Part shown: positions 1-6,100 of the stretch, one piece after another
How the letters are laid out: each line of letters begins with the position of its first letter
Position numbering within the stretch: position 1 is the stretch's first letter
Position numbers and translations under genes: made by a program
The notes under the pieces: generated by a model
Seen by the model: the letters and a program-made list of their open reading frames with translations, nothing else
What the model was told of the DNA's origin: nothing
Database searches by the model: none
Source: JAVEVH01 sp034005145
GTDB taxonomy: Bacteria > Patescibacteriota > Dojkabacteria > SC72
Assembly (NCBI GenBank): GCA_034005145.1
Contig: JAVEVH010000014.1
Coordinates: 1 to 15,334 of the forward strand
Reading direction: 5' to 3'
DNA: 15,334 bases

Positions 1-42
1 TCTACTAAAAGTTATAAGCTACAAGACCTAAAAGAAATTTGA
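1..42 (+). CDS. possible 3' end of an upstream gene
   Basis: Reading from base 1 in frame 1 gives 13 codons (STKSYKLQDLKEI) followed by TGA at 40-42. The composition resembles the end of a lysine-rich protein and the stop lies just before a hairpin, so this may be the tail of a gene that begins outside the window. Against this, 13 codons is too short to be significant, and the complete genes here all end in TAA. The other two forward frames close even earlier. No function can be given. Confidence 0.2.
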   Translation, partial: STKSYKLQDLKEI

Positions 43-70
43 GATAGAGATTGTGTTGATCTCTAGGTCT
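24..70 (+). other. nested inverted repeats upstream of the giant surface-protein gene
   Basis: A perfect 7-bp inverted repeat, TAGAGAT (45-51) and ATCTCTA (59-65), encloses a 7-nt loop. A second perfect 7-bp pair, AGACCTA (24-30) and TAGGTCT (64-70), encloses the first. They share two bases, so both can form together if one stem is trimmed. No T-tract follows, so this is a poor fit to an intrinsic terminator. It lies about 50 nt upstream of the proposed promoter of the surface-protein gene and could be a structured 3' end of an upstream transcript or a protein-binding palindrome. The symmetry is seen directly; the role is unknown. Confidence 0.4.
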
Positions 71-115
71 GCCCATCTAAACAACATTAATCTCTGATTT
101 ATGTAAATTTATTTT

Positions 116-121
116 TATATT
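116..121 (+). promoter_or_regulatory. -10-like element TATATT before the surface-protein gene
   Basis: TATATT ends 7 nt before the ATG at 129. A sigma70-type promoter using it would start transcription at or within a base or two of the start codon, giving a leaderless mRNA. No Shine-Dalgarno sequence precedes this ATG and no convincing -35 hexamer is visible. In such AT-rich DNA a TATATT can arise by chance; the support comes from similar placement at other starts in the window. Confidence 0.4.
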
Positions 122-128
122 TATATAC

Positions 129-3100
129 ATGAAGAGATTTTATAAAAAATCTTTATATAGGATTTTTGTTTCTTTTTTCATTATTTTCTATTCATTTGTT
201 CCTCAGGTTATTGCTATGGATGAAGTTATTAATACACTTCAGGAGGATTATGCTGCACCTATGGAAGAAGTAGTGATTCCTAATGAAGAAATTACCCAAA
301 CTCCTATAGAGGAATCTTCTGAGGCTACTATTGAGGAAGAGGCAATTCCTAAGGAAGAGCTTCCTGATTCTACTAATCAAGAAGAAGAGGTTCTTGCTCC
401 TGAAGAACTCCCTATGTGGTCATATTCTGGTAATATTGCTGTAACTAATGAAGTAGTTGAACTAAATAAAAAATATGAATTACCGGAAGATGATAGTTTT
501 AGTATTACATTTACAAGGCTTCCAGAATCTCCATCTAAGTTATCGTTAGAAAAAATAACTCTTACACAAGAGGAAGTTGATGCTACAGGATCTGTAACAA
601 GAGTAGTCTATGATATTAAAACAGAAATGTTAGACGGGACATTTGAATATGACCTAACTCTTCCTTCTAACGGTGGAGTTAAAAAAGTCCTTTATGCCGA
701 AGAAAGAAGTGATATTTTAGGGGGTTTAAAAGAGGTAGAAAACTCTAAAGAGATTGGTAATGAAATTGTTGAAGTGAGTGGTTTAGATCACTTTACAATA
801 TTTATATCTTCTGATATAGGTGATACTCCTACATTAACAACAGCTATGGTTAATAATATGCCATATGTATTTGTACCACCAAGTACTCCAATAGAGGTTA
901 CTATTACGGTTGAGACTTCAGGATCGGGTAGTGAGGATGATTGGAGATCTTCGCAGTATCAGATAGAGGGTGATAGTTGGGTTTGTGTTAATACTTCAAA
1001 TCATAGCGGAGATGGTACATATACTGAGGATTTTGATATTGTTGCTCCAAGCACAGTTGGGACATATAATCTTTCTCTTCGAGCATATAATGGTGATAGT
1101 TGTAGTGGTGGTGTAAGTCCAGACTATACAATGACTGATGCAATTACTGTCATTACTCCCTCTCCAACATTAGTACCCCCTGTACTAACAGTAGATCCAT
1201 CTGATCCTGTTGCTATGACATCTGTTTCTGGTATATGGACAGAAATAGACGGAGGTAGTGGACATCAAGGAATTGGTACAAATGAAATTCGATGGGGTTC
1301 TCCAGCGGGAGCTCAAAAGAGTGGGTTAAGATTTACTAATAGTGGAACTCAATCTTTTGATACAGGAGAGAATTTCTATTTAGGTATGCTAACGCATATG
1401 AATTGGCCTACATATTCTAATACTGCTGCAGATGGTGCTAAATTAGAGATAACTCTAAATTTTGATAAACCAGATATTCCTAATGTAGTATTAGACTATG
1501 ATTTTGAAATAGATGAAACCCTTAACTCAGCTGGTTCTTGCCCTATCTTCCAACAATCACTTACTCCATGTGATGATAATGTAACTTTTCCTAATAGTTA
1601 TGGTAATACAGTTTTTACAATAGGGGATATACAATATACCCTCGTTATTGACGGTTTTGTAGATTCATACCCTACAGGAACTCCTGTAGAGGAATTTATT
1701 ACAGAGGAGCAGAAAGATAACTCTGCTTTCTTAGTCGGATATCTTTCCTCTGTTTTGGTAGAGAGACCAGAGATAAGGTTAACAAAGAAAACAAATAATC
1801 TAGATGTAACTGGAGCTCCAGGACCAAATCTTTACATAGGAGATGCTGTAGAATGGCAATACATTGTACAGAATAGTGGAAATGTCATATTGAATAATAT
1901 TACTGTTGAAGATAGTGATTTAGGGGGTATTAATTGTCCTTTTGATACTCTTAATCCCGGTGATACTATGACATGTTTGGCAAATGGAATCGTACAGGAA
2001 GGACAGTACAGTAATACCGCAAATGTAGTAGCAAATCACTCCTCAGGTAGTGTAAATGCACAAGACAGCAGTTGGTATTTTGGGATATGGCAAAAAGGAA
2101 AAATAATTGTAGATAAAAATACGATACCATCAAATAGTACTACGGAATTTAATTTTTTACTAAAGCAAGATAGTATAGAGATAGATTCTTTCAAATTATC
2201 ACATACCTCTACACCCAAGGAAATAGAACTTTCCTACGGAGTATATACTCTTGAAGAAATACCATTAAGTAATTGGATTACAGAAAGTGTGTGTGTTAGT
2301 TCCATTGGTGACAATGAAAGTATTGATAATCTAGAATTAGATCCAGGAGAAATAATCACATGTACGTTTACAAATAGAGAAAAGGGAAAAATAATAATTC
2401 AGAAAGAAACTTTTCCAGATGGAGATGAAAATAGTTTTGAATTTAATCCTAGTTGGAGTGAAAATAATTTCTTCTTGAAAGATGGAGAAACATATAACAG
2501 TGATTGGTTATTACCTGGTTCATATAGTTTTACAGAGTTATCAGCTTTAGGATGGGATTTGACTAAAACCTCTTGTTCTGATCAGAGTAGTATCTCAAAC
2601 ATTCAAATTTCTGAAGGAGAAATTGTTACCTGTTTAATTGAAAACACAAAAAGAGGTAGTATTTCAGGGCATAAATATAATGATCCTGATGGCCTTATAG
2701 AAACGACAGATAATAGAACTCCTGTTAAAGATTGGATAATAGAGTTATGGAAGGATGGATTAAAAATAGCAGAAACAAGCACTAATACTGCCGGAGAGTA
2801 TTTCTTCCTTAATCTCATCCCTGGTACATATACTCTAAAAGAGGTAGTTGGTGTTGGTTGGATCAATCTAACAGCAGTTGAAATACCAGTAGTATTAGAT
2901 TCTGGAGAGATAGATTCTAACAATGATTTCATTAATGTAAAATATGCAAGTATTACAGTATATAAAAATGTAGATAATAACGGGGATGGAGATATTTCAG
3001 ATATAGGAGTAGATAAACTGGGAGTTACAGATTGGACTTGGGATATAGATGGAGTTGGTAACTATGCTACCGGATATACAGTTCAAAATGTAATGCCAGG

Positions 3101-6100
3101 TACATATGTAATATCAGAAGAACAGAAAGATAATTTCCATGTTACTGGTTTAGAATGTAACAATGGAATGAACTATGGTGCAGTTGAGAGTCAATCTATA
3201 ACAATAGCTTCTGGACAAGACCTTTCATGTACTTTCATTAATTCAAGGAATTTAGGTACATTAATTGTTAAAAAGGTAGTTGTAAATGATGATGGTGGTA
3301 CTTTAAAAGCAGAGGATTTCTCTTTTAAAATAGATGGAGGAAGTCCAATATCATTTGAAAGTGATGGAGAGAATCAATTTACTAAATATGCAGGACTTAC
3401 ATACAATATTACAGAAGTATCTAATCCAGGATACAGTACGAAATATGATAACTGTAGTAATGTACTAGTTCCATATAATGGAACAGTAACCTGTACAATA
3501 ACAAATGATGATATAGCACCTAAGTTAACAGTAGTTAAAAAGGTAGTTAATGATAACGGAGGTAATGCACTCCCTAATGATTTCAAATTAACAGTAGGTG
3601 ATAATGGAGTCCTCTCTGGAGTAAGTAATGAATATGATTCAAACAAAGCATATACAATAGATGAGACACAGTTAAGTGGATATAAGTTTGTATCAATAAC
3701 AGGAGATCCTAAGTGTCCAGGAGTACTTGGAGGTACAGTAACCTTAGATGAGGGAGATGATATTACCTGTACAATAACAAATGATGATATAGCACCTAAA
3801 TTAAGATTGGTAAAGAATGTAGTTAACGATAATGGAGGTAATGCACTTCCAAATGATTTCAAATTAACAGTAGGAGGAAATGGAGTTCTCTCTGGAGTAA
3901 GTAATGAATATGATTCAAACAAAGCATATACAATAGATGAAACACAGTTAAGTGGATATAAGTTTGTATCAATAGCAGGAGATGATAAGTGTCCAGGAGT
4001 ACTTGGAGGTACAGTAACCTTAGATGAAGGAGATGATATTACCTGTACTATTACAAATGATGATATAGCTGCTAGGTTAACAGTGATTAAGGATGTGATA
4101 AATGATACAGATGGTACTAAGGAGGCGCAGGACTTTACAATGTCAGTATTAGGAACAAATGTATCTCAAGCATCATTCCCAGGTTCAGAAGCTGGAACTA
4201 CTGTAACTCTTCATCCAGGTTCATATCTAGTAACAGAAACAGAAGATAAAGTTAACTATTTAAGAAGTGATAGTACTGATTGTGATGGAACAATAGCATT
4301 AGGAGAGCATAAGATATGTACAATCAGTAATAATGATATAGATCATCTCCCCATTATTGAGGTTACAAAGACAGCAAATGAGACCTCTATACCAGAAACG
4401 GGAGAGAATGTACTCTTTACATTTACGGTAGAAAATAAAAGTACAGAATCAGTAACAATTACATCTCTTTCTGATACAATCTTTGGTCCATTATCCGGTG
4501 ATGCTGATTGTCAGATTGGTACTACTCTTCCTGTAGGACAATCATGTACCTTTGTACAGAGTGAATTCTTAAGTAGTGATTCGTTGACAGTACATGAGAA
4601 TACTTTTACCGCAATAGCACAAGATAATGAAAAAAATCCAGCAACAGATTCTGATACGCAGAGAGTAAGTTTTACGGATGTTGCTCCATTAATAGAAGTA
4701 ACAAAGACAGCAGATGATAACTCAATCCCAGAAACAGGTCAGAGTGTAACATTTACATTTAGAATTACTAATACAGGTTTAGAAGATGTAACTGTAACAA
4801 GTATAATGGATGACAAATTCGGAGATTTACTTCCTACAGCTAAAGCTCAGAATGGAGGTTTAGATATTGTAATACTTTCTACTAACCCAGATTCATACTT
4901 TGAATTTACATATACAACAACCCTTTCTTCTGATTCATTAACAACTCATACTAATAGGGTAGATGTAATAGCTATAGATGATGAGGGTACCTCTGCCACA
5001 GATTTTGATACAGAATCAGTAAGATTTGAAGATGTTGCTCCACTAATAGAAGTAACAAAAACAGCAGATGATACCTCTATCCCTGAAACAGGCCAGAGTG
5101 TCACATTTACATTCCTTGTTGAAAATATAGGGCAAGAGGATGTAACTCTTAATAGCTTAATAGATAATAAATTTGGTAATTTAGATGGACAAGGAACATG
5201 TAGTCTACCACAGAGTATATTAATAGGGGGGGCATATTCATGTAAAGTATCAGTAACCTTAGAGTCAGATACTCTTACTCCTCATATTAATACAGTAACT
5301 GCCAAAGCAGTAGATGACGAAGGAACAGAAGCTACAGATGAAGATGATGAAACTGTAAACTTTACCAATGTCTTACCAACAATAGAGGTAACAAAGACTC
5401 CAAGTGTAAACATAGTCGCAGAAACAGGGGAGAGTGTAACCTTTACATATGTAGTAAAAAACACATCTTTGAAAGAGTCCGTAACTATAACCTCACTAGG
5501 AGATGATATCTTTGGTACATTGTTAGGAGATGGAGATTGTAAAGTAGGTACGATTCTAACAGCAGGTGGAAGCTGTGAATTTACATTAGACAAATTCATA
5601 GAAGGGGATTACTCAGGAGATGATCATACAAATGTCTTTACTGCTAAAGCGGTAGACAATGAGAAGAGTGAAGCAACTGATGATGATGATGCTACTGTAG
5701 ACTTTAGTAATGTTGTTCCAACAATAGAGGTAACTAAGAAAGCAAATGACACATCTATACCAGAAACAGGTCAAGATGTAACCTTTACATTTACAGTTAA
5801 AAATACAAGTACTAAAGAGTCAGTAATGATAACTAGTTTGAATGATAGTGATTTCGGTTCATTAGCGGGGGATACTGATTGTGAAATTGGTACAATACTA
5901 ACAGCAGGTAGTATGTGTGAATTTGAGATTACAAAGTGGATATCAGGGGACTACTCTGGTGATGACCATAATAATATATTTACTGCAAAAGCAGTTGATA
6001 ATGATAAAACAGAGGTAACAGATAGTGATGATGAGGATGTACTCTTTGAGGATGTATTACCAGAGGTTACAGTACTTAAGAAGGCATCAGTTCATACTGT

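Noticed and set aside
45..65. 7-bp stem with 7-nt loop as the T-arm of a tRNA
   Set aside because: The loop TGTGTTG lacks the TTCRA consensus, the stem is too long, and no acceptor or anticodon arm can be found around it. Comparison by eye with tmRNA, RNase P RNA, SRP RNA and rRNA ends also gave no match.
3374..3922. 182-codon open frame on the minus strand across the duplicated modules
   Set aside because: It lies wholly inside the giant gene, mirrors its repeats, shows no recognisable domain and is explained by lack of stops opposite a biased, repeated coding sequence. The other minus-strand frames over folD, glyA, dcd and sufS are rejected for the same reason.
3511..4062. Direct repeats as a possible CRISPR array
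   Set aside because: The units are 276 bp, contiguous, in frame and coding, with no spacers; they are protein modules.
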